NCBI GenBank assembly: GCA_964654135.1
Contig: CAZZHV010000015.1
Location: forward strand, 1 to 26,816
Length of the DNA: 26,816 nucleotides
Origin: CAMLQK01 sp964654135
Lineage (GTDB): Bacteria > Patescibacteriota > Saccharimonadia > Saccharimonadales > UBA4665
Reading direction: 5' to 3'
The notes below the pieces were generated by a model. It saw only the letters and a list, made by a program, of their open reading frames with translations. It had not been told where the DNA came from and searched no databases. Positions 1-7,525 of this stretch are shown here, piece after piece. Both the position numbers and the translations under genes were made by a program. Position 1 is the first letter of the stretch. Every line of letters begins with the position of its first letter.

Positions 1-1781
1 TAGTTGGCGATTTCGAATGCTTTGAGCTTGCGCTTGGTAGCTTCGGTATGGCTGCCTTGCAACTTGAGCAGTTGTGAGTAAATGCCGCCACTCTTTGCGA
101 GCTGTTCTGGCGAGCCAATTTCTGCAACGCGACCATCTTCGAGCGTGACAATCTGGTCAACATTCTGAATCGTGCTCAAACGGTGCGCAATAATCAGTGT
201 AGTACGGTTCTTCATTAAGCGTTCTAGCGCTTCTTGCACCATATGTTCGCTCTTGCTATCGAGGCTGCTAGTAGCTTCATCGAGAATAAGAATTGGCGCG
301 TCTTTGAGCAAAGCACGAGCGATCGCAATACGCTGCTTCTGACCACCGCTCAAGCGAAGTCCGCGTTCACCAATTTCAGTTTCGTAACCCTTTTCGAGCT
401 TGGCTATAAACTCGTGTGCATTAGCAGCTTTGGCGGCCGCTTCGACTTCTTTCATGTCTGCGTTTGGCTTGGCATAAGCAATGTTTTCGTGGATCGTGCC
501 ACTAAACAGCGCTGGCTCCTGAAAAACCACACCAATGTTATGGCGCAAACTCGCCTGTGTAACTTCATTAATGTCCTGGCCATCGATGCGGATTTGACCA
601 CCGTTTACTTCGTACAAACGCAAAAGCAAGTTAGTAAGCGTTGTCTTGCCTTGACCGCTCTCGCCGACCAAAGCCACTTTAGTATCGGGCGCTACGCGGA
701 AATCGACGTCTTTAAGCACCAAAGATTCTTCGTCGTAACCAAATTTAATGTGTTCAAAGACAATTTCACCGTCGCTAATTTTCATCTTGGCAGCGTCTTT
801 GTGATCGCTAATTTCGGGGCTCACATCCATAGCCTCAAAGTAGTCCTGCGTGTTGCTAATGGCGCGCTGGGTAGCATCTACCAAGAAGCTAATAGTAAAG
901 ATTGGGATACGAATAAGCATGGCGTATTGAATCAGAAGCACTGCCGTACCAATGCCATATTTGCCATGCGCTGTCTCGACAAAAATATACGCAAACACTG
1001 CAAAGAAAATCGTATTCAAGACAATGCGTCGCTTGATATCCTGAATGTGCCAATATTTGCTCTGCGGTTTGGTGGTGCGTACTACGGTGTCGAAGCGCTT
1101 CTTAAAGAAACTTAGCTCGCGCGTTTCCTGCAAAAAGCTCTTCACGACACGAACTTGGCCAATAGACTCGGCAAAACGTCCGCTGGCAACGTCTTGCTCA
1201 GTGTTAATCGTCTTTTGGTAGGCCTGCCACTTGCTGCTGGTTCGGGTCGTTAGGTAGATAAAAATTGGGTACAATGCCAAGAGCATGAGTGCAACTTGCC
1301 AGCTGTAATAGGCTACAACAGCCAATGACAAAATTGTACTAAATAAGAACTGCAAGAAGTTATTACTGAGCACCTGCATAAAGTTACTAATCTGCGAAAT
1401 ACCGCGATTCATGCGGTTGATAATCTTGCCGGAGAGTTCTTGGTCAAAATATGCCTGAGGCAAGCTCAACAAGTGTTCGTAGTAGCGTTCGCTGAGGTGT
1501 TTTTGCAACTTAGCCGACATAACATCACCCCAGTAACCACTGTAGTTACTGAGTAGCGTCTGTCCGACATCTGTGGCAAAAATAGCAAAAGCCATCCAGG
1601 CAACTGTCGCCACGCTCGTTGTGCCGCCGCCCAAACCGTTCGTAATTTGGTCAATGGCGACCTTGGTAAAAATAGGCTGCAACTGGCTCATTACTGCCAG
1701 CGCGATTGTACTAATAGAAATAATTGCGTAGTACTTGCGCAAGTTTTTAGTAAAGCGAATAATTCGCCAGATATCTTTCAT
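1..1781 (-). CDS. ABC exporter, fused permease-ATPase (MsbA/LmrA type), 3' end cut by the window edge
   Basis: The reading frame is open from the ATG at 1781 to the window edge (593 codons read, no stop), so the C-terminus is missing by a short stretch at most. The N-terminal half (about residues 15-310) has the hydrophobic helices of a type-I exporter membrane domain. The ATPase half shows Walker A GESGQGKTT (373-381), Q-loop Gln421, signature LSGGQ (477-481), Walker B ILILDE (497-502) and H-loop His533, so all catalytic elements are intact. Family members work as homo- or heterodimers exporting lipids, peptides or drugs; the substrate cannot be told from sequence. The start is supported by a TATAGT box only 7 nt upstream, giving an essentially leaderless mRNA. 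Confidence 0.95.
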   Translation of the reverse strand, partial: MKDIWRIIRFTKNLRKYYAIISISTIALAVMSQLQPIFTKVAIDQITNGLGGGTTSVATVAWMAFAIFATDVGQTLLSNYSGYWGDVMSAKLQKHLSERYYEHLLSLPQAYFDQELSGKIINRMNRGISQISNFMQVLSNNFLQFLFSTILSLAVVAYYSWQVALMLLALYPIFIYLTTRTSSKWQAYQKTINTEQDVASGRFAESIGQVRVVKSFLQETRELSFFKKRFDTVVRTTKPQSKYWHIQDIKRRIVLNTIFFAVFAYIFVETAHGKYGIGTAVLLIQYAMLIRIPIFTISFLVDATQRAISNTQDYFEAMDVSPEISDHKDAAKMKISDGEIVFEHIKFGYDEESLVLKDVDFRVAPDTKVALVGESGQGKTTLTNLLLRLYEVNGGQIRIDGQDINEVTQASLRHNIGVVFQEPALFSGTIHENIAYAKPNADMKEVEAAAKAANAHEFIAKLEKGYETEIGERGLRLSGGQKQRIAIARALLKDAPILILDEATSSLDSKSEHMVQEALERLMKNRTTLIIAHRLSTIQNVDQIVTLEDGRVAEIGSPEQLAKSGGIYSQLLKLQGSHTEATKRKLKAFEIAN

Positions 1782-1788
1782 AGTTCCT

Positions 1789-1794
1789 ACTATA
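1789..1794 (-). promoter_or_regulatory. -10 box of the ABC exporter (leaderless)
   Basis: TATAGT on the minus strand lies 7 nt from the ATG at 1781. Transcription would start at or next to the start codon, as for several other native genes here. Confidence 0.6.
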
Positions 1795-1856
1795 CGGTAT
1801 TTAGGTTTATTTTTGGTGCGTCTTCCTCAAAATACAAATATATTCTCAGGAAAACG

Positions 1857-1868
1857 GACAGGCATGAT
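1857..1868 (-). repeat. Cassette F inverted repeat, 3' arm
   Basis: GACAGGCATGAT on the plus strand is perfectly complementary (12 bp) to 2156-2167. In minus-strand transcripts this arm lies downstream of the 72-aa ORF and its hairpins, and could pair with that ORF's start-codon region. A bulge allows a few further pairs (AACG on the outer side). Confidence 0.75.
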
Positions 1869-1874
1869 GCACCA

Positions 1875-1914
1875 ATACTAAGGGTTGCCCCTATAGTATG
1901 CGACTTGATAGTCG
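1875..1914 (-). terminator. Twin hairpins after the zinc-knuckle ORF
   Basis: Read on the minus strand: a perfect 5-bp hairpin CGACT/AGTCG (1901-1914), then a longer one pairing ATACTA-GGG with CCC-TAGTAT with one bulge (1875-1899). There is no strong U-tract; a short T run follows the 3' inverted-repeat arm. They could terminate transcription or protect the 3' end. They hold the same relative position (between ORF and 3' repeat arm) as the hairpins of cassettes A, B and C. Confidence 0.5.
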
Positions 1915-1941
1915 AGCATCCGTCTCCTCTAGCATCGCGCG

Positions 1942-2160
1942 CTACGAACTCTTGTACTTGTTGTCCCACCGAATCATGGGGCACGTACTGCGGATATGAC
2001 CACCACCGTTGCAGCTGCGACACTGTGTGTGCGAGCTGATCCGGCCGTTAAGGCGCGGGCAGCAGCCCCTACACCGCGGTCGGTTGGTCCATGCGCTGGG
2101 AGGAGCCAACAGTCTCACCTTCTCGGTTCGGAGGTTGCATGACAGATGCGTATCTATCAT
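1942..2160 (-). CDS. Small basic protein with a CCHC zinc knuckle (F2)
   Basis: 72 codons with strong G/C preference at third positions, unlike the neighbouring ABC exporter. Residues 47-60 read CRSCNGGGHIRSTC, an exact CX2CX4HX4C zinc knuckle with the typical Gly-His pair. A second cysteine group, CRGCC, lies at 30-34. Such knuckles bind single-stranded nucleic acid in retroviral nucleocapsids and eukaryotic RNA-binding proteins and are uncommon in bacteria. The ATG at 2160 lies inside the 12-bp inverted-repeat arm and has no clear Shine-Dalgarno. An in-frame TTG about 20 codons later, preceded by AAGGTGAG, is an alternative start that keeps the knuckle. It lies 16 nt after the F1 stop, so the two are probably co-transcribed. 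Function unknown; RNA binding is inferred from the motif alone. Confidence 0.6.
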   Translation of the reverse strand: MIDTHLSCNLRTEKVRLLAPPSAWTNRPRCRGCCPRLNGRISSHTQCRSCNGGGHIRSTCPMIRWDNKYKSS

Positions 2161-2167
2161 GCCTGTC
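2156..2167 (-). repeat. Cassette F inverted repeat, 5' arm over the F2 start codon
   Basis: ATCATGCCTGTC on the plus strand. On the minus strand the arm contains the ATG of the zinc-knuckle ORF. It is perfectly complementary to 1857-1868. Confidence 0.75.
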
Positions 2168-2176
2168 GAGGTCCGT

Positions 2177-2605
2177 TCAGTTTTGCCGGAGTGACCAGCG
2201 TGGCGTCGAGTTCGTGATGATGCATAGCGCCGTAGTTAGCGCGGTGTTCACCACCACGGCAACGATACTGGCCCAGACATTGTGTAGCGTGACAACGCCT
2301 CCGGACGCAATCGCGTACGACAGCGCCGCAAAGATGGACACAAGCCACACCCTATGCCTACGCTCCCGGCCGTAGCCGAGGCTAATGCGGTATGCCTGGA
2401 TACCAGCGGGAACAAAGTTCGTCACCGACACAAGCAGCGCGACTGCTACAACAATCCAGCAGATCACACTCGGAATTATCGAGAATTCGCAGGCGCTACG
2501 TAGCCAGCTGATAAACAGCGCGAAACCCAGCGGCGAACCGATGTAGTCCATCACGTAAGCCAGTGATGCAACGATCCGACTCGTCTGAGATGGCTTGAAG
2601 GCCAC
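2177..2605 (-). CDS. Small polytopic membrane protein (F1), unknown family
   Basis: A 142-residue protein if it starts at the GTG at 2605, which is preceded by a good Shine-Dalgarno (AAGGGGAG, 5-nt spacer). About four hydrophobic helices alternate with short basic loops (for example RISLGYGRERRHRVW). It is not recognised as a known family. GC and third-position bias exceed those of adjacent pheT, so it belongs to the foreign cassette. Its 5' leader contains GTCCGTTC (minus strand), complementary to an 8-mer overlapping its own stop codon (2171-2178). An upstream in-frame extension is possible but would read through the promoter and Shine-Dalgarno region, so the GTG is preferred. Confidence 0.7.
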   Translation of the reverse strand: MAFKPSQTSRIVASLAYVMDYIGSPLGFALFISWLRSACEFSIIPSVICWIVVAVALLVSVTNFVPAGIQAYRISLGYGRERRHRVWLVSIFAALSYAIASGGVVTLHNVWASIVAVVVNTALTTALCIITNSTPRWSLRQN

Positions 2606-2641
2606 AATTGCTCCCCTTCGTGTACAGAACGGACAGATTAA

Positions 2642-2647
2642 ATCATA
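2642..2647 (-). promoter_or_regulatory. -10 box of cassette F
   Basis: TATGAT on the minus strand in AT-rich sequence just upstream of the high-GC block. The -35 is poor. It gives a leader of about 30 nt with a Shine-Dalgarno. Confidence 0.5.
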
Positions 2648-2675
2648 CAATAAAAACTGCGAGCTTAATAGAAAA

Positions 2676-5234
2676 CTAGACGACTTCGGCCTGGAATGTC
2701 TCGTGAGCAGCTTTGGCAACACGATCGAGCATAGCAGCGACTTCGGCGTCAGTCATGGTCTTCTCGAAGTTGGCTACCGAGAAACGCAAGGTGATCTGCT
2801 TGTGATCTTTATCGTCTTCACGTTGGTAGATATCGAGTGGCAATAGACTCGGCACCATTGACTCAGTCTGGTTCTCGACAATGGTATTCCATGCCAGGTT
2901 GTATAGATCCTGGTACGATGTCGCAGCCGGAACCTTTAGACAGATGTCCTGCTCAACCTTAGGGAAACGTGGCAATTGTGCGTAACCGCCAATGCGGCCA
3001 CTCGTGCCCATGAGTTCGTTAAGGCCAATTTCGAAACCAGCAGTGTGTTCTGGCAGCTTCAAAGCTTTGCGCACGGAAGGCTTAAATTCGCCAATAACAC
3101 CAAGGAATGTATCTGTACCTTTTACGCGCACAAGCGCTGAACGCTTGAAGTCAAAAGGCTTAAGAACTGGGAAGTCAGGATCGTTATCGATTGTCTCGTA
3201 TTGCACAGCGATGCCAAGTTCCTCGAGCAGATACGAAAGATATGTGCGAGCGTCATAAAACGCAGCTCCAGATTGAGGGTCAACTTGTTTATCATTTGCG
3301 GCAAAAACGAGTGAGAGCATATTAAACTCTGTTGGTAATCCTTCGTCTGTATCGGCGTGAAGCAGATTGTGCGACTTGTTCATTTCGAACAAAGCAAACT
3401 TGTTATAGCCTGATTTAACATTCATATGAACCTTGTCGAGCAAGCTTGGGGTCAAACTCATGCGGTAATACTGTAATTCGGGACTAATCGCGTTGCTCAA
3501 TTGGAACGCCAATTCTGGATTTTGACCAACTTTGCTCATGAGGTTGCTGTGCACAAAACTGTAGGTCAAAACTTCGTTGGCACCTGCGGATGCCAAAATA
3601 CCACGAACGCGCTGCTTGAATGTAAGCATCGGGTCTTCTTTGGTGGGCGTAAGATCGCGTTTTGGCAATACCAATGGCAAGTGATCAAAACCATACAAAC
3701 GACCAACTTCTTCAACAATATCTTCTGGGATCTCAATGTCGGTGCGCCAAAATGGTGCGGTCACTGTAAGGTCATCACCTTCGACAATCACCGTAAATTC
3801 AACATTTTGCAAAAGCATTTGGATCTGCTGAGTCGTGAGTTCAAGGCCAAGGCGAACAGAGATAAATTCGCGGGACAATTTAACTGGAGCGTGGAGTGAG
3901 TTGCGTTCGATTGCTACTGGATCAACATGATTATCATCAATAACGTTATTAGCAACCTTACCGCCAGCGAATTGACGAATTTCGTCAACAATCTTAGCGA
4001 GCACTGCACGGTTTTGTAATGGACTCTGGCCCTTGTTGTTGCGCGTCACCGCATCAGTAAACAGACCATGTGCCATTGATGTGCGACGAATAGAGTACAT
4101 GTCGAATGTTGCGCATTCCAAGATAATATTCTTGGTATTTGCGTCAACCTCGGTGTCCGCGCCGCCCATAACACCACCGACGCCGATAAGCTTGTCATTG
4201 GTAGCGATCATAATTGCCTGCTCGCGAGGCTCGATTTCTTTGCCATTCAAAAGTGTGATCTTTTCGCCTTCCTTTGGATAACGGGCAACCAGTGTTGCAT
4301 GATCGGCGTTTGCATCTTGAGCTTTGACCTTATCGTAATCGTAGGCGTGCAGTGGCTGACCGGTCTCGAGCATAAAGAAGTTTGTGTAATCGACGATGTT
4401 GTTAATCGACTTCACACCCATTTTGGCCAAGAAAATCTGGAGCCAGAGTGGGCTTGGTTTAATTTCGATGTCGCTCATTGTAACTGCCATAAAGCGTTTT
4501 ACATCAGCAGGAACTTCGTTACGTACCTCAAGTGGCAACTCGGCAGCCTCCATTTCCGGAATCGGCGCATCAGTACGATACCACGATGGACTAACGTATG
4601 GTTGATGGTAAATACCGGCAATTTCACGCGCCACGCCAAGCATGCCGAAACAGTCCGGCCGGTGAGTGAACATTTTGTTCTCAATATCAATAATAGTGTC
4701 ACCGCGCAGATCAAATGCATCAGCAAATGAAGTGCCGGGAGCTACTTCGTCAGTAATTTCTAGAATGCCGTCGTGGCTATCGCCGAGTGCCAGCTCACGA
4801 GGGCTGGCGAGCATGCCATTGCTAACAACACCGCGTAATGGGCGAGCAGACAAAACAAATGGATCGTCCGTGTCGGCAGTATCAGGCACAGTTGAGCCAG
4901 GCGGCAACCATGCAACAGTTATACCTTCGCGGGCATTAGGGGCGCCACAGACTACTTGAACATGACCATTCGCATCACGCTCTACGCCTTCGGCTTTACC
5001 GCCGTCGTCGAGCATACAAATATGCAAGTGATCGGAATTTTCGTGGTCAACACAAGAAATAATTTTGGCTACAATAACGCCTTCGTACTTGGTGCCGAAG
5101 TCGATTGTTTCTTCGACAGCACCAAGCTGCGAGCCAATCTTTTCTATAAGCTCGCTCACACCATTGGGTGCAGGGTCGCCACTGGTGTTGTAGCGTTGAT
5201 TTACAGATCGGAGAGTATTGAGACTAATTTTCAT
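2676..5234 (-). CDS. pheT: Phenylalanine--tRNA ligase beta subunit
   Basis: 852 residues, close to the usual bacterial PheT length. Domains in order: N-terminal helix-turn region; EMAP/tRNA-binding OB domain (roughly 40-165, including the SDHLHICML stretch); B3/B4 editing domain with NIVDYTNF and ETGQPLHAYD; B5 domain; catalytic-like core; and C-terminal anticodon-binding FDX-ACB domain starting near FPKVEQDICL. It works with PheS as an (alpha-beta)2 enzyme charging tRNA-Phe. Its ATG lies inside the last codons of the HIT gene (11-nt overlap), so translation is probably coupled. Reading stays open with no frameshift. Confidence 0.98.
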   Translation of the reverse strand: MKISLNTLRSVNQRYNTSGDPAPNGVSELIEKIGSQLGAVEETIDFGTKYEGVIVAKIISCVDHENSDHLHICMLDDGGKAEGVERDANGHVQVVCGAPNAREGITVAWLPPGSTVPDTADTDDPFVLSARPLRGVVSNGMLASPRELALGDSHDGILEITDEVAPGTSFADAFDLRGDTIIDIENKMFTHRPDCFGMLGVAREIAGIYHQPYVSPSWYRTDAPIPEMEAAELPLEVRNEVPADVKRFMAVTMSDIEIKPSPLWLQIFLAKMGVKSINNIVDYTNFFMLETGQPLHAYDYDKVKAQDANADHATLVARYPKEGEKITLLNGKEIEPREQAIMIATNDKLIGVGGVMGGADTEVDANTKNIILECATFDMYSIRRTSMAHGLFTDAVTRNNKGQSPLQNRAVLAKIVDEIRQFAGGKVANNVIDDNHVDPVAIERNSLHAPVKLSREFISVRLGLELTTQQIQMLLQNVEFTVIVEGDDLTVTAPFWRTDIEIPEDIVEEVGRLYGFDHLPLVLPKRDLTPTKEDPMLTFKQRVRGILASAGANEVLTYSFVHSNLMSKVGQNPELAFQLSNAISPELQYYRMSLTPSLLDKVHMNVKSGYNKFALFEMNKSHNLLHADTDEGLPTEFNMLSLVFAANDKQVDPQSGAAFYDARTYLSYLLEELGIAVQYETIDNDPDFPVLKPFDFKRSALVRVKGTDTFLGVIGEFKPSVRKALKLPEHTAGFEIGLNELMGTSGRIGGYAQLPRFPKVEQDICLKVPAATSYQDLYNLAWNTIVENQTESMVPSLLPLDIYQREDDKDHKQITLRFSVANFEKTMTDAEVAAMLDRVAKAAHETFQAEVV

Positions 5235-5685
5235 CGCTGGCTGCCTTTATTTTTGCTTGGATTGCTTGAAGTTGGGAGTCGTCCATTTTTGGACCGTCAA
5301 TTGTTGTTATATAACCCGGGTATTGAGCCATAAAAATCTGTTGTTTCGGGAAGTGGCTACGGTCTTCGCTAACGCCGTACATCGGAAACAGCTTAGCATG
5401 TACATGTGGCACTGCTTCGCCCTCAAATACCATTGCTACGCGTTCAACGCCAAGCGCTTTCTCGAGAAGATTAGCAACTTTTTTAGAAGCAAGCACCAAC
5501 TGAGATAATTGCTCATCGCTCAAATGAAAGGCGTTGTCGCCAATGTTCACTTTTGGGACGACAACCGTCGCGCCAGGTGTATTAGCAAACGGCGTCAAAA
5601 ACGCTGCGTGCTGGTCATCTTGCCAAATAATAAAGCTAGGAATTTGCCCGGCTACAATTTTTTCGAATAAAGATAGTTCAGCCAT
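5224..5685 (-). CDS. HIT-family nucleotide hydrolase/transferase embedded between pheS and pheT
   Basis: 153 residues. The histidine-triad segment is at 92-100, PHVHAKLFP: the catalytic middle His (His96) is present, but the third His of HxHxH is Lys98. The N-terminal AELSLFEKIVAGQIPSFIIW and the central TPGATVVVPK stretch fit the HINT/Fhit-like fold. HIT proteins cleave phosphoramidate or phosphoanhydride bonds of nucleotides, including aminoacyl-adenylates for some HINTs, which would suit a position inside a tRNA synthetase operon; that link is inference. It overlaps pheS by 1 nt (TAATG) and pheT by 11 nt, so the three genes form one tightly coupled operon. Confidence 0.9.
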   Translation of the reverse strand: MAELSLFEKIVAGQIPSFIIWQDDQHAAFLTPFANTPGATVVVPKVNIGDNAFHLSDEQLSQLVLASKKVANLLEKALGVERVAMVFEGEAVPHVHAKLFPMYGVSEDRSHFPKQQIFMAQYPGYITTIDGPKMDDSQLQAIQAKIKAASDEN

Positions 5686-6737
5686 TAGAATTGCCTCAAG
5701 AAGTCTAATTTACCGGACTCAAAGTGACGAATGTCTTCGATGTCGTATTTCATCATTACCAAGCGCTCAATACCACCGCCCCATGCAAAGCCAGTGTAAA
5801 CCTCTGGGTCAATGCCAGCCATGCGCAAAACATTTGGATTAATCATGCCGCAGCCGAGGAGTTCGATCCAGCCAGCGTAACCACAAATGGAACAACCTTG
5901 CTTGTCGCAAAATGGACAACTCAGCGCAAACTCAAAAGATGGTTCGGTAAATGGGAAGTAGAACGGCTGAGTCTTAACCTCAAGCTCTTTTTGGTAGTAC
6001 TCTTGCAGGAAGGTCTTGAGTGTAGCAATTAAGTTGCCGGCGTGAATGCCCTTATCAACATACACACCCTCGAGCTGATAAAACGTGTGCTCATGACGAG
6101 CATCAAGGTCTTCGTTACGGAAAACGCGGCCAGGAATAACGGCGGCGATTGGGCGACCTTCTTCGAGATTGCTCTTGTATTGCTGTAGTACGCGGTTTTG
6201 CATTGTACTTGTATGAGCCGGCGCAATAAGCTGCTTGCCGTTAGCGTCGGTCTGGACAGTCATAAAGGTGTCATAGTCGTCACGTGCTGGGTGTCCTTCG
6301 GGGAAGTTCAACATTTCGAACATATGCGTATCGTCATCTATCTGACGTGATTCAACCGCAGTAAAGCCCATACGATAAAAAATCGCTAGAACTTTCTCAA
6401 GTTCAGACATAAGGGGGTGCTTGCTGCCATTTTCTACGCCAAGGAGTTTTGGTCGGCTCTGCGGCAAAACATTAGTATCGAATGGCGCAGTGACGTCGAT
6501 GGGGTCAAGCGCTTCAGCCTGTTCCTGATGAGCCTCAACCAACTTGTCCAGCTCTTGTTTAAGTTGATTAATCTCCTTACCAAAAGCCCCACGCTCCTCG
6601 GGTTTGAGGGTCGGAATCTCGGCATACAAGGCTTTGAGTTCGACAGCTTTGGTAATGTCAGCTTTGACGGCAAGCTCGTTAAAACGGCTTTTGAGCGTCT
6701 CGGCCACTTCTGCGATGCGTGGGTTTGTGTAGTTCAT
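5685..6737 (-). CDS. pheS: Phenylalanine--tRNA ligase alpha subunit
   Basis: 350 residues from the ATG at 6737. An N-terminal coiled coil that binds tRNA (about 1-100) precedes a class II synthetase core: motif 2 GRVFRNEDLDARHEHTF, and motif 3 region GFAWGGGIERLVMMKY. A cysteine-rich insertion CPFCDKQGCSICGYAG precedes GWIELLGCGM; similar CxxC-type insertions are known in some bacterial PheS and could bind zinc. A GTG three codons upstream (6746) is possible, but ATG gives the usual N-terminus MNYTNPRIAE. A TATACT box 11 nt upstream makes the leader very short. Confidence 0.97.
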   Translation of the reverse strand: MNYTNPRIAEVAETLKSRFNELAVKADITKAVELKALYAEIPTLKPEERGAFGKEINQLKQELDKLVEAHQEQAEALDPIDVTAPFDTNVLPQSRPKLLGVENGSKHPLMSELEKVLAIFYRMGFTAVESRQIDDDTHMFEMLNFPEGHPARDDYDTFMTVQTDANGKQLIAPAHTSTMQNRVLQQYKSNLEEGRPIAAVIPGRVFRNEDLDARHEHTFYQLEGVYVDKGIHAGNLIATLKTFLQEYYQKELEVKTQPFYFPFTEPSFEFALSCPFCDKQGCSICGYAGWIELLGCGMINPNVLRMAGIDPEVYTGFAWGGGIERLVMMKYDIEDIRHFESGKLDFLRQF

Positions 6738-6785
6738 AATTACCACTTAGTATACCAGTCTCTCAACAGATACGCACCCACCTTT
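6731..6785. repeat. 55-bp sequence repeated on both sides of the N gap (copy 1)
   Basis: The sequence from AGTTCATAATTACC to CACCCACCTTT is identical to 6886-6940. It carries the pheS start codon and promoter. The identity right up to the N run indicates overlapping contig ends that were not merged. Confidence 0.9.
6749..6754 (-). promoter_or_regulatory. -10 box of the pheS-HIT-pheT operon
   Basis: TATACT on the minus strand, 11 nt from the pheS ATG. The second copy of the repeat carries the same box. Confidence 0.6.
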
Positions 6786-6885
6786 NNNNNNNNNNNNNNN
6801 NNNNNNNNNNNNNNNNNNNNNNNNNNNNNNNNNNNNNNNNNNNNNNNNNNNNNNNNNNNNNNNNNNNNNNNNNNNNNNNNNNNNN
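6786..6885. other. Assembly gap, exactly 100 N
   Basis: A run of exactly 100 N, a common scaffolding placeholder, bounded on both sides by the same 55 bp. The true sequence is probably continuous with one copy of the repeat, placing the pheS and yajQ starts about 80 bp apart, divergent. Confidence 0.95.
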
Positions 6886-6940
6886 AGTTCATAATTACCA
6901 CTTAGTATACCAGTCTCTCAACAGATACGCACCCACCTTT
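6886..6940. repeat. 55-bp sequence repeated on both sides of the N gap (copy 2)
   Basis: Identical to 6731-6785; see the gap entry. This copy continues directly into the yajQ promoter region. Confidence 0.9.
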
Positions 6941-6962
6941 CTTGTCTGAGAGAGTTTTCTTG

Positions 6963-6968
6963 TATACT
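6963..6968 (+). promoter_or_regulatory. -10 box of yajQ (leaderless)
   Basis: TATACT preceded by TG, 6 nt from the yajQ ATG at 6975. Confidence 0.65.
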
Positions 6969-6974
6969 AGGGCT

Positions 6975-7472
6975 ATGGCTACATTTTCTTTTGATATCGT
7001 TTCTGAATACGACAAAGCTGAGATGAACAATGTGTTCGATCAGGCAAAGCGCGAAATCGACAACCGCTACGACTTTAAGGGCACGCCCGCCGAGCTCGAC
7101 TGGCTTAACGGCGAAAAGACCGGTCTCAAGGTAACCGGCAATGGCGAATGGCAGATTGAAGCCATTCTTGATATAGTCCGCAAAAAGCTCTCAACTCGTG
7201 GTCAGAGCCAAAAAGTACTCGACACCTCCAAGGTAGCTACTGTCGCTAACCTTAAGACCACCCAAGAAGTTCCCTTCAAGCAAGGTCTTGACCAAGACAA
7301 AGCTAAACAGATCACCAAACTCATTCGTGACGATTTTCCAAAGGTCAAACCTCAAATCCAAGGCGATGCAGTACGCGTTACTGCATCAAGCAAGGATGAC
7401 CTTCAGGCCGTAATGCAATTACTTCGTGAGCGTGACCTCGATTTCCCAATCAACTTCACAAACTATCGATAA
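6975..7472 (+). CDS. yajQ: YajQ family nucleotide-binding protein (DUF520)
   Basis: 165 residues, the standard YajQ length, starting MATFSFDIVSEYDKAEMNN. It shows the family's RYDFKG and GLDQDKAKQITKLIRDDFPKVK stretches and ends in FPINFTNYR. YajQ has two ferredoxin-like domains; homologues bind nucleotides or cyclic-di-GMP. The precise role here is unknown. The ATG at 6975 is chosen because it restores the conserved N-terminus and lies 6 nt from a TATACT box. Confidence 0.95.
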   Translation: MATFSFDIVSEYDKAEMNNVFDQAKREIDNRYDFKGTPAELDWLNGEKTGLKVTGNGEWQIEAILDIVRKKLSTRGQSQKVLDTSKVATVANLKTTQEVPFKQGLDQDKAKQITKLIRDDFPKVKPQIQGDAVRVTASSKDDLQAVMQLLRERDLDFPINFTNYR

Positions 7473-7509
7473 TCCTATTTTCTCGGTATCAGGCATAAAA
7501 ACTTTACGA

Positions 7510-7515
7510 TATACT
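7510..7515 (+). promoter_or_regulatory. -10 box of the glycosidase gene
   Basis: TATACT, 10 nt from the ATG at 7526. No Shine-Dalgarno lies between. Confidence 0.6.
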
Positions 7516-7525
7516 AGAGTTTAGC

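Noticed and set aside
234..1115. Long plus-strand reading frame of 293 codons
   Set aside because: It is the reverse shadow of the ABC exporter, whose motifs are unmistakable on the minus strand.
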